Assembly: GCF_050496765.1 (NCBI RefSeq)
Contig: NZ_JBNWEO010000009.1
Coordinates: forward strand, 62,001 to 126,000
DNA length: 64,000 nucleotides
Reading direction: 5' to 3'
Source: JAEVLT01 sp050496765
GTDB lineage: Bacteria; Bacillota; Bacilli; Bacillales; Cytobacillaceae
Both the position numbers and the translations under genes were made by a program. How positions within the stretch are numbered: the stretch's first letter is position 1; each line of letters begins with the position of its first letter. The notes under the pieces are model-generated. The model was not told the origin of the DNA and did not search any database. It was given only the letters and a program-made list of their open reading frames with translations. Shown one piece after another: positions 1-8,776 of this stretch.

Positions 1-867
1 CGTGCAATTGTGATTGATGGAAACTATAATCAGCTTTTAAACTTACAAGTTGAGCAGGGAAAACGGTTTTCTGCTCAGGACTTTACGTATAATCAGAATG
101 AAAAAACCAACATTTTGGTAGGCTCCTATTTCAAAAAGTATTTTCGTATCGGAGATGTAATTAATAATCAATACACGATCATTGGTTTTTTGCCAAAGGA
201 TAAATATATTGTTAATAATAATACCACAAACACCTATCTAAAATTGGATAAGGCAGCAGTGATGCCAATGCCTGCTGATATAAACAACAATTATGCTGCC
301 ATGTTTTCCAGATTACATGGAGGAACCATTTTAAAATTGCGAAAAGGTGCGGATGTAGAGAAATTAATTCAATCCATTCAAATAAGAGGCGATAACTCTC
401 AGATGTACCTTAAAAACTTAGGTGTAGAGATCCAACAAAATATAAAGAGTAATAGCTACACTGAAATCCCACAAATCATATTGGGTTTGAGTTTTATCCT
501 ATTTTCAGTGATTGGAATTGTAGCAACCACATTTATATCGATTATGATGCGGAAAAGAGAATTTGGGGTAAAATTAGTTCTCGGTGAAAGTAAATATGGC
601 CTATTTATTCAAATTCTTTTAGAGAATCTATTGATTGGTATTGTTGGGATGGGCTTATCACTCATTCATTTTATCTGGAAATATAGTGGACTATTAAAAA
701 TTTCAAATGAATTCAATTTAGCGAGTGCATTAGACTTTAAAATGAATGCTTCTATCGTATTTCCAGTATTTTCAGTTCTATTACTCGTGATGATCTTATC
801 AAACCTTATCGTCTTTTTGTTTATTAGAAATTTGGAGCCGAAGTCATTGATAGGAGGAATGGAGTAA
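1..867 (+). CDS. FtsX-like ABC transporter permease, C-terminal part (5' end outside window)
   Basis: The reading frame is open from base 1, so the N-terminus lies upstream of the window. The visible 288 codons contain an extracytoplasmic MacB-PCD-like part, then a hydrophobic segment near residues 158-180 (after IPQIILGLSFILFSVIGIVA), a short cytoplasmic loop with MMRKREFGVKLVLGESK, which is the typical FtsX coupling region, and two further membrane segments. The stop overlaps the start of the ATPase gene by one base (TAATG), so the two are translationally coupled and should form one exporter of the MacB/LolCDE class (peptide or lipoprotein export, or cell-envelope stress). The substrate cannot be told from this sequence. 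Confidence 0.8.
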   Translation, partial: RAIVIDGNYNQLLNLQVEQGKRFSAQDFTYNQNEKTNILVGSYFKKYFRIGDVINNQYTIIGFLPKDKYIVNNNTTNTYLKLDKAAVMPMPADINNNYAAMFSRLHGGTILKLRKGADVEKLIQSIQIRGDNSQMYLKNLGVEIQQNIKSNSYTEIPQIILGLSFILFSVIGIVATTFISIMMRKREFGVKLVLGESKYGLFIQILLENLLIGIVGMGLSLIHFIWKYSGLLKISNEFNLASALDFKMNASIVFPVFSVLLLVMILSNLIVFLFIRNLEPKSLIGGME

Positions 868-1568
868 TGGATTTTATTAATCTAAAAAATATCAAAAAGA
901 TCTATGGGAATAAGAATCATCTTACTTTTGCATTAAACGATATCAATTTATCGATTAAACAGGGAGAAATGATTGCGATAATGGGGCCATCAGGTTCTGG
1001 AAAAAGTACACTATTGAATATTTTAGGGTTAATTGATACCCCAACAGAAGGTGACTATTTTTTAAACGGAAAATCTTTACATGAGATTCGAAAAAATAAG
1101 ATGCACAAAACGAGAAACCAAATGATCGGATTTGTTTTCCAATATTTCGCGTTGTTAAAAGATTATACTGTCCTTGATAACGTTATCTTGCCGCTAACTT
1201 ATCGGAAAGCAAGCCATAAGGAGAGAATTTCTAAAGCAAAATTATATCTAGAAAAAGTGGGTTTGAAAGAGCATATGCATAAAACCCCGGATGAATTATC
1301 AGGTGGCCAACAACAAAGGGTGGCCATCGCCAGAGCATTAGTATGTGAACCGGAACTAATTTTAGCTGATGAACCAACGGGAAACTTAGATCGAAAAACC
1401 GGCGAAGAGATAATCCATTTATTACTACAATTAAACAAGGAAGGAAAAACGATTATTGTTGTAACGCATGATGTTGATGTTGCCAAAAAGTGCGATCGGA
1501 TTATTGAATTAATTGACGGAAAAGTGAATCATGACACGATGACAGTCGAAAAAGTTGGCAATTCCTAG
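867..1568 (+). CDS. ABC transporter ATP-binding protein, MacB/LolD type
   Basis: This 233-residue nucleotide-binding subunit drives the preceding FtsX permease. Visible motifs in order: Walker A GPSGSGKST (about residues 40-48), Q-loop FVFQYFALL, signature LSGGQQQRVAIARAL, Walker B LILADEPTGNLD with the catalytic glutamate present, and the H-loop VVTHD. Length and motif order are those of the LolD/MacB ATPases. AGGAGG at 852-857 lies 9 bases before the ATG. A terminator follows at 1609-1633, so this is the last gene of its operon. Confidence 0.9.
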   Translation: MDFINLKNIKKIYGNKNHLTFALNDINLSIKQGEMIAIMGPSGSGKSTLLNILGLIDTPTEGDYFLNGKSLHEIRKNKMHKTRNQMIGFVFQYFALLKDYTVLDNVILPLTYRKASHKERISKAKLYLEKVGLKEHMHKTPDELSGGQQQRVAIARALVCEPELILADEPTGNLDRKTGEEIIHLLLQLNKEGKTIIVVTHDVDVAKKCDRIIELIDGKVNHDTMTVEKVGNS

Positions 1569-1608
1569 AGGCTTGTAAAAATACGATGTAATGTATTCAA
1601 TTATAATC

Positions 1609-1633
1609 AAGCTGCCGGATTGGTGGCTTTTTT
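1609..1633 (+). terminator. Rho-independent terminator of the ABC exporter operon
   Basis: Arms AAGCTGCC (1609-1616) and GGTGGCTT (1622-1629), paired with two G-T wobbles, followed by a T run. Confidence 0.65.
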
Positions 1634-1692
1634 CTCGTCAATTTCCTTGAATTGTTATAAATGAGGCTGATTGCACCCCGAAATTGAATTTA

Positions 1693-1804
1693 TTCCGCCT
1701 TAACGATCAACATATCCGCCTACATAATCAAGAATTCCGCCTTCATCCGTCATAATTTCGCCAACAACTATGATTATATCGCCTACGCCCCCATTAATTC
1801 CGTC
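1693..1804. repeat. Degenerate 21-bp periodic array A (TTCCGCC motif, 6 units)
   Basis: TTCCGCC or one-mismatch versions begin at 1693, 1714, 1735, 1756, 1777 and 1798, exactly 21 bp apart each time. The 14 bp between motifs are poorly conserved. No plausible reading frame runs through it. It lies between the exporter terminator and the nirB promoter. The unit GAATTCCGCCTTCA near 1733 recurs at 8701-8714 (opposite strand) and alone at 44641, which ties this block to the other arrays. Confidence 0.85.
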
Positions 1805-1840
1805 TTCAGACATTTAAGCTAGCCGACTTTTTGACAATAA

Positions 1841-1919
1841 TGTGAATTTGTTCACAAATACACTCAAATTGTGACGTACCTCACAAATTTTTAACCTCAA
1901 GGGGAATACAATTTACTCA
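1841..1919 (+). promoter_or_regulatory. nirB promoter with two Fnr boxes, class II spacing
   Basis: Two perfect TGTGA-N6-TCACA palindromes lie at 1841-1856 and 1870-1885, with centres 29 bp apart. A -10 element TACAAT lies at 1907-1912, putting the transcription start near 1919. The downstream box is then centred at -41.5, the class II activator position for Fnr/CRP proteins, and the upstream box at -70.5. This predicts oxygen-limited induction of nitrite reduction by Fnr. The box consensus is established for Bacillus Fnr; the start site is inferred. Confidence 0.8.
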
Positions 1920-1961
1920 TAGGAAAAACGACCAGATGAAAAAACGATAGGAGAGACGATC

Positions 1962-4397
1962 ATGAACAAGAAAAAACTCGTGATGATTGGTAACGGCATG
2001 GCCGGTGTACGGACAATAGAGGAAATCCTCAAAATCGCTCCAGACCAATTTGAGATTACCATTTTTGGAAAAGAACCATACCCAAACTATAACCGTATTA
2101 AATTATCAAATATCCTCCAAGGTGATACAAACTTTGATGAAATTATCATTAACCCGCTCGACTGGTATGAAGAAAACAAGATTCAATTATTCACAGGTGA
2201 GGCTGTAACCAAAATTGACAGCAGCGCAAAACGAGTCATTACCGACAAGGGTCGAGAAGTTGAATACGATGAATTGATTATGGCAACTGGCTCGAATTCG
2301 TTCATTCTACCAATTCCAGGTGCTGACAAACAAGGTGTAACTGGATTTCGTGATCTCAATGATTGTGAAATGATGATCAAATCGGCAAAAGAATATAAGA
2401 AAGCCGTCGTCATCGGCGGCGGACTGCTTGGACTTGAAGCGGCACGCGGCTTGCTTAATCTCGGCATGGAAGTGGATGTAGTCCATTTAATGCCGCATTT
2501 GATGGAGCGCCAGCTAGATCCAGCAGCATCGGCATTGCTGAAAAAAGAACTGGAATCCCAAGGCATGAATTTCTTAATGGAGAAGCAAACCGTTGAAATT
2601 CTCGGTGATGAGCGGGCAACAGGGCTTCGTTTTAAAGACGGATCTGAAATTGACGCCGATCTTGTAGTAATGGCGATTGGCATTAAACCAAATGTAGCGG
2701 TGGCAAAGGATAGTGGCATTTATGTCAATCGCGGGATTGTCGTGAACGATTATCTGGAAACTCAAACCGCTAATGTTTATGCCGTTGGTGAATGCGCTGA
2801 ACACCGCGAAATCGTTTATGGCCTGGTTGCGCCATTATATGAACAAAGCAAAGTGCTAGCAAGCCGGATTTGCGGCAAAGAAACAGCACCATATGAAGGC
2901 TCGGTTACAGGAACACAATTAAAAGTTGCTGGAGTTGACCTTTATTCGGCGGGGGAAATTTTTGAAGATGAAACAACGCAGGCAATCAAAGTTCATAATG
3001 AATTTGACGGCGTTTATAAAAAGATTTTAATCAGAGACAACCGGGTCGTCGGGGTTGTGCTTTACGGTGATACGCAGGACAGCACAAAGCTGTTTCGAAT
3101 GCTGACAAAAAAAGAAGATGTTAGCGGCATGACAAGCATTTCACTTTTACAATCACAGGACGGCTCAGCCACAGGCGATGATGTTGCTTCAATGCCGGAT
3201 GATGAACTAGTCTGTGGCTGCAACGGAGTCACAAAAGGTACGATTGTGGAAGCAATCCGCACCCAAGGATTAACAACGGTTGATCAAGTTGGCGGCTGTA
3301 CAAATGCCGGACGTTCATGCGGACGCTGCAAACCGATGATTGGCAAAATTTTAGCTCATACGCTTGGGGATCAATTTGATGCGGCTGCTGCGCAAAAAAC
3401 AACTCTTTGCGGCTGTACAACACTTAGCCGTGACGAAGTGGTTGCCGAGATTAAAGAAAAGGGCTTAACAAGCATTAAAGAAGTTATGAACGTGCTTGGC
3501 TGGAAAAATGAAGAAGGCTGTACAAAATGCCGTCCGGCGCTTAACTACTTCCTTGGCATGATTTATATGGATGAATACAAAGATGACCGTGATTCCCGCC
3601 TGGTAAATGAAAAAATGCACGCCAATATTCAAAAGGATGGAACGTTCACGGTTGTCCCAAGAATGTACGGCGGTGTGACAAATGCAAAAGATTTGATTAA
3701 AATTGGCGAAGTCGCTGAGAAATACAATGTACCGCTTGTAAAATTAACGGGCGGTCAGCGGATCGGCTTGTTCGGTGTCAAAAAAGAAGATCTGCCCGCT
3801 ATTTGGGAAGAGCTTGACATGCCATCCGGGTATGCGTACGGAAAAACACTGCGCACGGTTAAAACTTGTGTCGGCGCCCAATTCTGCCGCTATGGAACAC
3901 AAGATTCCATGGCACTTGGCATCAAGCTTGAGAAAAAATTTGAACGGCTCGATACGCCGCATAAAGTGAAAATGGGTGTATCGGCATGTCCGAGAAACTG
4001 CTCGGAAGCGGGGATCAAAGATTTCGGAGTCGTTGGAATTGATGGCGGCTGGGAAATTTATGTTGGCGGTAACGGCGGTGTCGACCTTCGTGCCGGCGAT
4101 TTGCTCATTACGGTTAAAACACAAGAAGAAGTAATGGAAATCGCTGGAGCCTATTTGCAATACTACCGCGAAACAGCCACTTACTTGGAGCGCACATCGA
4201 AATGGCTTGAGCGCGTAGGACTGGAGCATGTCAAACAAGTTCTTGCAGATGAACAAATGAGAAAAGAATTGAATGAGCGGATGGACAAAACGTTGAAAAA
4301 ATATAGTGAACCGTGGAAAGAAGCAATTGAAAATGAAGAAATCCTATCGAAATACTATGAAAAACATGATATATTAGTAGGGAGTGATTCGAAATGA
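1962..4397 (+). CDS. nirB: Nitrite reductase [NAD(P)H], large subunit
   Basis: Catalyses six-electron reduction of nitrite to ammonium in the cytoplasm. Domain order in the 811 residues: FAD/NAD(P)H pyridine-nucleotide-disulfide reductase fold (1-320, MIGNGMAGVRTIEEI and GGGLLGLEAARG), two BFD-like [2Fe-2S] modules (CGCNGVTKGTI with CTNAGRSCGRC near 417-456, then CGCTTLSRDEV with EGCTKC), the nitrite/sulfite reductase half-domains, and the 4Fe-4S/siroheme cysteines in TCVGAQFCRYG (about 634) and SACPRNCSEAG (about 672). AGGAGAG at 1949-1955 sets the start. It overlaps nirD by 4 bases. The Fnr boxes upstream suggest a dissimilatory or ammonifying role as well as assimilation. Confidence 0.96.
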   Translation: MNKKKLVMIGNGMAGVRTIEEILKIAPDQFEITIFGKEPYPNYNRIKLSNILQGDTNFDEIIINPLDWYEENKIQLFTGEAVTKIDSSAKRVITDKGREVEYDELIMATGSNSFILPIPGADKQGVTGFRDLNDCEMMIKSAKEYKKAVVIGGGLLGLEAARGLLNLGMEVDVVHLMPHLMERQLDPAASALLKKELESQGMNFLMEKQTVEILGDERATGLRFKDGSEIDADLVVMAIGIKPNVAVAKDSGIYVNRGIVVNDYLETQTANVYAVGECAEHREIVYGLVAPLYEQSKVLASRICGKETAPYEGSVTGTQLKVAGVDLYSAGEIFEDETTQAIKVHNEFDGVYKKILIRDNRVVGVVLYGDTQDSTKLFRMLTKKEDVSGMTSISLLQSQDGSATGDDVASMPDDELVCGCNGVTKGTIVEAIRTQGLTTVDQVGGCTNAGRSCGRCKPMIGKILAHTLGDQFDAAAAQKTTLCGCTTLSRDEVVAEIKEKGLTSIKEVMNVLGWKNEEGCTKCRPALNYFLGMIYMDEYKDDRDSRLVNEKMHANIQKDGTFTVVPRMYGGVTNAKDLIKIGEVAEKYNVPLVKLTGGQRIGLFGVKKEDLPAIWEELDMPSGYAYGKTLRTVKTCVGAQFCRYGTQDSMALGIKLEKKFERLDTPHKVKMGVSACPRNCSEAGIKDFGVVGIDGGWEIYVGGNGGVDLRAGDLLITVKTQEEVMEIAGAYLQYYRETATYLERTSKWLERVGLEHVKQVLADEQMRKELNERMDKTLKKYSEPWKEAIENEEILSKYYEKHDILVGSDSK

Positions 4398-4714
4398 ATG
4401 AAACGTTGACACGTGTCGCAGTTGCTAACTATTCGAAACTGCCGCAACGAGTTGGTTATACGGTTACCATTGGGGGACATACCATTGCGATTTTTAAAGT
4501 AACGAATGGGAATGTTTACGCAATTGAAAATCGCAGCCCACATCCAAAAGGCGGCGTGCTGTCGGAAGGGCTTGTCAGTGGGGAATTCGTATTTTGCCCG
4601 GTGTATGATTGGAAAATTTCTTTAGTTGACGGAAAAGTGCAGGCACCGGACGAAGGCCAAGTGCAAACATATCCGGTGAAAGTCGAAGGAGATACGGTAT
4701 ACTTACTCGTTTAG
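4394..4714 (+). CDS. nirD: Nitrite reductase small subunit, Rieske-like fold without cluster ligands
   Basis: A 106-residue partner of NirB, starting in the ATGA overlap with its stop. The Rieske-like core is recognisable (NVYAIENRSPHPKGG and FCPVYDWKI), but the canonical C-x-H and C-x2-H iron ligands are incomplete: the first cysteine is Ser in RSPH and the second histidine is Tyr in CPVYD. Many NirD proteins keep this fold without a cluster, so a structural or assembly role is more likely than electron transfer. Sixty bases separate it from the siroheme gene. Confidence 0.93.
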   Translation: MNETLTRVAVANYSKLPQRVGYTVTIGGHTIAIFKVTNGNVYAIENRSPHPKGGVLSEGLVSGEFVFCPVYDWKISLVDGKVQAPDEGQVQTYPVKVEGDTVYLLV

Positions 4715-4774
4715 ATCGAAACATAAAGCTTGCCCAAATCGGCAATTGATTCAGCATAGGAGGATGGCTGCAAG

Positions 4775-6247
4775 ATGAAAACAGGGAAAGTATTTTTAGT
4801 CGGAGCGGGACCAGGGGATGTCCGTTTAATTACGGTGAAGGGCATGGAGGCCATCAAGCAAGCAGAGGTCATTTTATATGATCGGCTTGCCAATCCGAAA
4901 TTACTGGAATTTGCACCAGAGGCTTGCGAACGGATTTATTGCGGAAAACTGCCTGATCGCCATATTTTACGGCAGGAGAACATCAATGACCTGTTAGTTG
5001 AAAAAGCGCTAGAAGGCAAAGTGGTAGTCCGCCTTAAAGGCGGCGATCCTGGTGTTTTTGGCAGAGTAGGGGAAGAAGCCGCAGCCCTTGCCCGTTTCCA
5101 GATTCCGTTTGAAATTGTTCCTGGTGTTTCATCAGGGATTGCAGCGCCCCTCTATGCGGGAATACCTGTTACCCATCGTGAATATGCTGAATCGTTTGCT
5201 GTCGTAACAGCCCACGACAAATCCAAAGATGGCAAGCCGATCCTCGATTGGGAGGGGCTGGCCCGCGGCGTTGATACGATCGCTTTTTACATGGGCGTCG
5301 GCAACCTGCCATTTATTTGTGAAAATTTGATCGAGCATGGCAAGGCTCCTGATACGCCGGTGATCTTGATTCAATGGGGGACGTTCAGCCGTCAGAAAAC
5401 GCTCGAAGGGACGTTAGCGGATATTTCAGTGAAAGTGGCTGAAGCCAAATTTTGCAATCCAGCGATTATTTTAGTCGGAAACGTCATTTCGTTACGGGAA
5501 AAAATCAGCTGGTTTGAGAAAATGCCACTCTACGGCAGGCAAATTGTGCTGGCACGATCTGGCGAAGGGCCAAGTGAACTGGCTAAAGAATTAATCGAAC
5601 AGGGTGCGGATGTCATCGAGTTTCCAAAATGGAAAAAAATGAAATTGCCCGTTGATCCAAAACTGTTAGCTGAAGTTTCAAACTTTAAGAAAATTTTGTT
5701 TACTACACCAGAAAGTGCTATTGAATTTTTCACCGCTCTTGTTGAATATGGCATTGATAGTCGTAAAATCCAAGCAGATTTCTTTGGCGGATCGGTAAAA
5801 ACACTGAAAGCTTTGAAGGAACGCGGCTTTTTAAGCCAACTAGTGAAAGATATGCCGGAAACCGGTCGGTTGTTGATTGTTGGCGATGACCGACTGCTGG
5901 AAAGTCAGCTGGAGTATACGTTCCACTATGGGACATTTGATTCCTGGATCACCAGTAAAAAGGAGCTTGATCAGCAGTTTTTCCCGATTTTGCAGCGGAT
6001 GCTGGAAGAGGCGGAGGTAAATACGATGATCTTCCCATGCAAAGCGAGCGTTGAGCCGTTTTTTGCAGGGTTACATGAACTCGGAATTGTTGGGAAAACA
6101 TTTCTGGAAGGTAAACAAGTGGTTTGTATGGGGAAAGAGACAGCTGGTGCTCTAGAGGCAGCAGGGCTGAATGTGAGTGGCACCCCCTCAACAGCAACGA
6201 GGGAAGCAATGGTAGAGTACCTAAAAACGAATTCAGTAAGCAGATGA
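4775..6247 (+). CDS. nasF: Uroporphyrinogen-III C-methyltransferase fused to uroporphyrinogen-III synthase-like domain (NasF type)
   Basis: Supplies precorrin-2 for the siroheme of NirB. Residues 1-245 are a SUMT/CobA domain (VGAGPGDVRLIT, YDRLA, RLKGGDPGVFGRVGEE, GVSSGIAAP). Residues about 255-490 match the HemD fold in layout but are less conserved, as in B. subtilis NasF, which has nearly the same length (483 against 490). AGGAGG at 4758-4763 lies 11 bases before the ATG. It is co-directional with nirBD and ends in a terminator. Whether the HemD half is active cannot be told. Confidence 0.9.
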   Translation: MKTGKVFLVGAGPGDVRLITVKGMEAIKQAEVILYDRLANPKLLEFAPEACERIYCGKLPDRHILRQENINDLLVEKALEGKVVVRLKGGDPGVFGRVGEEAAALARFQIPFEIVPGVSSGIAAPLYAGIPVTHREYAESFAVVTAHDKSKDGKPILDWEGLARGVDTIAFYMGVGNLPFICENLIEHGKAPDTPVILIQWGTFSRQKTLEGTLADISVKVAEAKFCNPAIILVGNVISLREKISWFEKMPLYGRQIVLARSGEGPSELAKELIEQGADVIEFPKWKKMKLPVDPKLLAEVSNFKKILFTTPESAIEFFTALVEYGIDSRKIQADFFGGSVKTLKALKERGFLSQLVKDMPETGRLLIVGDDRLLESQLEYTFHYGTFDSWITSKKELDQQFFPILQRMLEEAEVNTMIFPCKASVEPFFAGLHELGIVGKTFLEGKQVVCMGKETAGALEAAGLNVSGTPSTATREAMVEYLKTNSVSR

Positions 6248-6268
6248 ACTGAGCTATTGCTCAGTTTT
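6247..6268 (+). terminator. Terminator of the nirB-nirD-nasF operon
   Basis: AACTGAGC / GCTCAGTT stem with TATT loop and a short T run. It overlaps the last base of the nasF stop codon. Confidence 0.75.
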
Positions 6269-6361
6269 GTCTATTTATAGGGGCATTGTTGTTTTCGCTT
6301 GATTTCACACTTAAAATTAAGCTTAGGACGGGGAAAATTATATACTGGAGGTGGATGCGAG

Positions 6362-6985
6362 ATGACCTTTTATCCGATGATGCTGAATCTTGCTGGAAAA
6401 AAGGTTGTTGTAATCGGCGGCGGGAAAGTGGCAGAACGAAAAGTCAAGGGGTTGCTTGAAGCAGATGCGCAGATTGTGGTAGTGAGTCCGGAAGCTACGG
6501 ACGATATTGCCAGCCTTTCCGGCGAGGGTCTGATTGAGTGGGTGCAGAGACCGTTTTCCGGTGCGGATATACAAGGGGCGTTGCTGATTTTTGCTACAAC
6601 AAACGATCGGAAATTGAATCAGGAGATTAAAGATTTGGCCGAATCGCATCAATTCGTGACGATTGCGGATGATCCAGATGGTTCGGATTTTCATGTGCCC
6701 GCCCAGGTGAAACGGGGCCGGCTGAGCATCGCAGTTTCGACGAATGGAGCGAGCCCTATGCTGGCACGGCAGATTCGTGAGCGTCTCGAGTTGGAATTTG
6801 ACGCGCGGTATGAGGCGTATGTGGAATTTCTTTATCAGGCTCGAAAGAAGATTTTAGCGGAAGTGACCGATCCCTTTTTAAAAAAGAAGTTGTTGCAGAA
6901 AATTTCCAGTCCAGAGTTTTGGAAAAACGGCGATTGGGAAACACAGTTTCGAAGTTTGTATAAGGGATCGCATCACCAAAGTTAA
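6362..6985 (+). CDS. Precorrin-2 dehydrogenase / sirohydrochlorin ferrochelatase family (SirC/Met8-like)
   Basis: Oxidises precorrin-2 to sirohydrochlorin with NAD+, the siroheme step after NasF. The N-terminus holds a Rossmann motif (VVVIGGGKVAERK), followed by FATTNDRKLNQEI and VPAQVKRGRLSIAVSTNGASPMLARQIRE, diagnostic of this family. I chose ATG 6362 (207 residues) over upstream in-frame starts because GGAGGTG at 6347-6353 sits 8 bases before it. The length is close to B. megaterium SirC (202). No separate chelatase (SirB) gene lies nearby, so either this protein or an unlinked gene inserts iron. Confidence 0.88.
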   Translation: MTFYPMMLNLAGKKVVVIGGGKVAERKVKGLLEADAQIVVVSPEATDDIASLSGEGLIEWVQRPFSGADIQGALLIFATTNDRKLNQEIKDLAESHQFVTIADDPDGSDFHVPAQVKRGRLSIAVSTNGASPMLARQIRERLELEFDARYEAYVEFLYQARKKILAEVTDPFLKKKLLQKISSPEFWKNGDWETQFRSLYKGSHHQS

Positions 6986-7028
6986 GATAATGTCAATTTG
7001 TTGGTGGGATCCCTATACGTAATTACTG

Positions 7029-7056
7029 CTAGCTGTTGAAAAGCTAGTTTTTTTTT
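7029..7056 (+). terminator. Terminator after the siroheme gene
   Basis: CTAGCT (7029-7034) and AGCTAG (7042-7047) followed by eight or more T. Confidence 0.75.
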
Positions 7057-7087
7057 GAAAAAAATATAAAAAATTCAGATAAAACAG

Positions 7088-7116
7088 TTCCATTTTTCGA
7101 AAATGTGTTATATAAT
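7088..7116 (+). promoter_or_regulatory. Candidate sigma-A promoter of aceA with long leader
   Basis: A perfect -10 TATAAT at 7111-7116 with a weak -35 (TTCCAT) 17 bp upstream. It would give a leader of about 170 bases before aceA. I saw no known riboswitch in that leader. Confidence 0.45.
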
Positions 7117-7293
7117 ACAAAACGTAATAAATGTCTGTTTTATAACAAAAATGAATGGCGGTGAGGAATTTCGCGGTCTGATCGGCTTTTGTTCAATGTT
7201 GCTGTTGTAGTACAAGGGGTATCGTTTTTGGGGGAATTTAGAGGCTGGGGTTTAAAACAAACTAGATTGTTATTTTAAGAGGAGGATGTAAAC

Positions 7294-8577
7294 ATGACGG
7301 ATTTGCGAGTAAAACATTTGCAGGAATCTTGGGAATTTGATGAGCGGTGGAAAGGGGTTACGCGTCCGTATTCGGCAGAGGATGTTATCAAACTTCGCGG
7401 TTCTATCGATATTGAGTACACGCTTGCACAGCGGGGTGCGGAGAAACTTTGGAACTTGCTACACGAGGAAGACTATATCAATGCGCTTGGTGCGCTCACG
7501 GGTAATCAGGCTGTCCAACAGGTGAAAGCTGGACTCAAGGCAATTTATTTAAGCGGCTGGCAGGTTGCGGCAGATGCCAACCTTGCCGGACAAATGTATC
7601 CGGATCAAAGCTTGTATCCTGCGAATAGTGTTCCGAATGTTGTAAAACGAATCAACCAGGCACTGCAGCGTGCGGATCAAATCCACCATTCAGAAGGTGA
7701 CCATTCGATTGATTGGTTTGCTCCGATTGTTGCCGATGCGGAAGCAGGCTTTGGGGGACAGTTGAATGTTTTTGAATTAATGAAAGCGATGATTGAGGCA
7801 GGGGCTTCTGGTGTCCATTTTGAAGACCAGCTTTCTTCGGAAAAGAAATGCGGTCATTTAGGTGGCAAAGTGTTGCTGCCAACGCAAACAGCTGTCCGTA
7901 ATTTAATTGCAGCCCGCCTTGCTGCTGATGTAATGGGTACGCAGACTGTATTGGTTGCCCGGACGGACGCGAATGCCGCCGATTTGATTACAAGTGATGT
8001 TGATCCATATGATGCCCCGTTTATTACTGGCGAGCGGACTTCTGAAGGATTTTTCCGAACAAAGTCCGGCATTGAACAGGCGATTGCCCGCGGATTGGCC
8101 TATGCTCCATATGCTGACCTGATCTGGTGTGAAACTTCTGAACCGAATGTTGAGGAAGCTCGCCGTTTTGCTGAGGCAATTCATGAGAAATTCCCGGAAA
8201 AACTGCTCGCCTATAACTGTTCACCATCGTTCAACTGGAAAAAGAAATTAGATGAAGAAACGATTGCCAATTTCCAAAAAGAGCTTGGCAAGATGGGTTA
8301 TAAATTCCAATTTGTTACACTTGCCGGTTTCCATGCCTTGAACCACAGCATGTTTGAGCTTGCCCGCGACTACAAAGAGCGCGGCATGGCGGCATACTCT
8401 GAACTGCAGCAGGCTGAATTTGCCAGCGAGCAGTACGGTTACAGTGCAACCAGACACCAGCGCGAGGTTGGAACAGGCTACTTTGACCAGGTTTCCATGA
8501 TTGTTACGGGCGGAACGTCTTCAACAACCGCTTTGAAAGGTTCGACCGAAGAAGCCCAATTTACCGGAGCGAAATAA
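7294..8577 (+). CDS. aceA: Isocitrate lyase
   Basis: Cleaves isocitrate to glyoxylate and succinate, the first step of the glyoxylate shunt, in the cytoplasm. The 427 residues carry the catalytic loop KKCGHLGGKVL (about residues 184-194), the preceding GVHFEDQ Mg-binding strand, VARTDANAAD and the C-terminal YNCSPSFNWKK of the family. The start is supported by GAGGAGG upstream. It is a single-gene unit with its own terminator. Malate synthase, often adjacent, is not in this window. B. subtilis 168 lacks the shunt, so this organism differs from it in acetate or fatty-acid growth. Confidence 0.97.
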   Translation: MTDLRVKHLQESWEFDERWKGVTRPYSAEDVIKLRGSIDIEYTLAQRGAEKLWNLLHEEDYINALGALTGNQAVQQVKAGLKAIYLSGWQVAADANLAGQMYPDQSLYPANSVPNVVKRINQALQRADQIHHSEGDHSIDWFAPIVADAEAGFGGQLNVFELMKAMIEAGASGVHFEDQLSSEKKCGHLGGKVLLPTQTAVRNLIAARLAADVMGTQTVLVARTDANAADLITSDVDPYDAPFITGERTSEGFFRTKSGIEQAIARGLAYAPYADLIWCETSEPNVEEARRFAEAIHEKFPEKLLAYNCSPSFNWKKKLDEETIANFQKELGKMGYKFQFVTLAGFHALNHSMFELARDYKERGMAAYSELQQAEFASEQYGYSATRHQREVGTGYFDQVSMIVTGGTSSTTALKGSTEEAQFTGAK

Positions 8578-8587
8578 TTCGATTTTC

Positions 8588-8619
8588 AAAACCTTCCCTC
8601 GTGTGCGGGGAAGGTTTTT
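8588..8619 (+). terminator. aceA terminator
   Basis: AAACCTTCCC (8588-8597) pairs with GGGGAAGGTTT and is followed by T residues. Confidence 0.85.
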
Positions 8620-8662
8620 AGCCATCGGAAAAGGTAATGTTATGGTGGCTAGTTGGCGTGAA

Positions 8663-8752
8663 GGCGGAATTCGGGGCCGCATCGGCGGAAAAAAGCAAAC
8701 TGAAGGCGGAATTCCGCACCAGTTAGGCGGAAAAAACAAAATAACGGCGGAA
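8663..8752. repeat. 21-bp periodic array B1 (GGCGGAA motif, 5 units)
   Basis: GGCGGAA starts at 8663, 8684, 8705, 8726 and 8746 (steps of 21, 21, 21 and 20). It is the reverse complement of the TTCCGCC motif of the array at 1693-1804. It leads straight into the larger array at 8777. No coding signal is seen. Confidence 0.85.
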
Positions 8753-8776
8753 TAGCTTAGCCTATTCGACAAAGAC

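Noticed and set aside
1199..1486. Minus-strand frame of 95 codons opposite the ABC ATPase
   Set aside because: Antisense shadow of a well-supported gene with all ABC motifs.
7117..7293. A known riboswitch in the aceA leader
   Set aside because: No recognised conserved core could be found in the 170-base leader.
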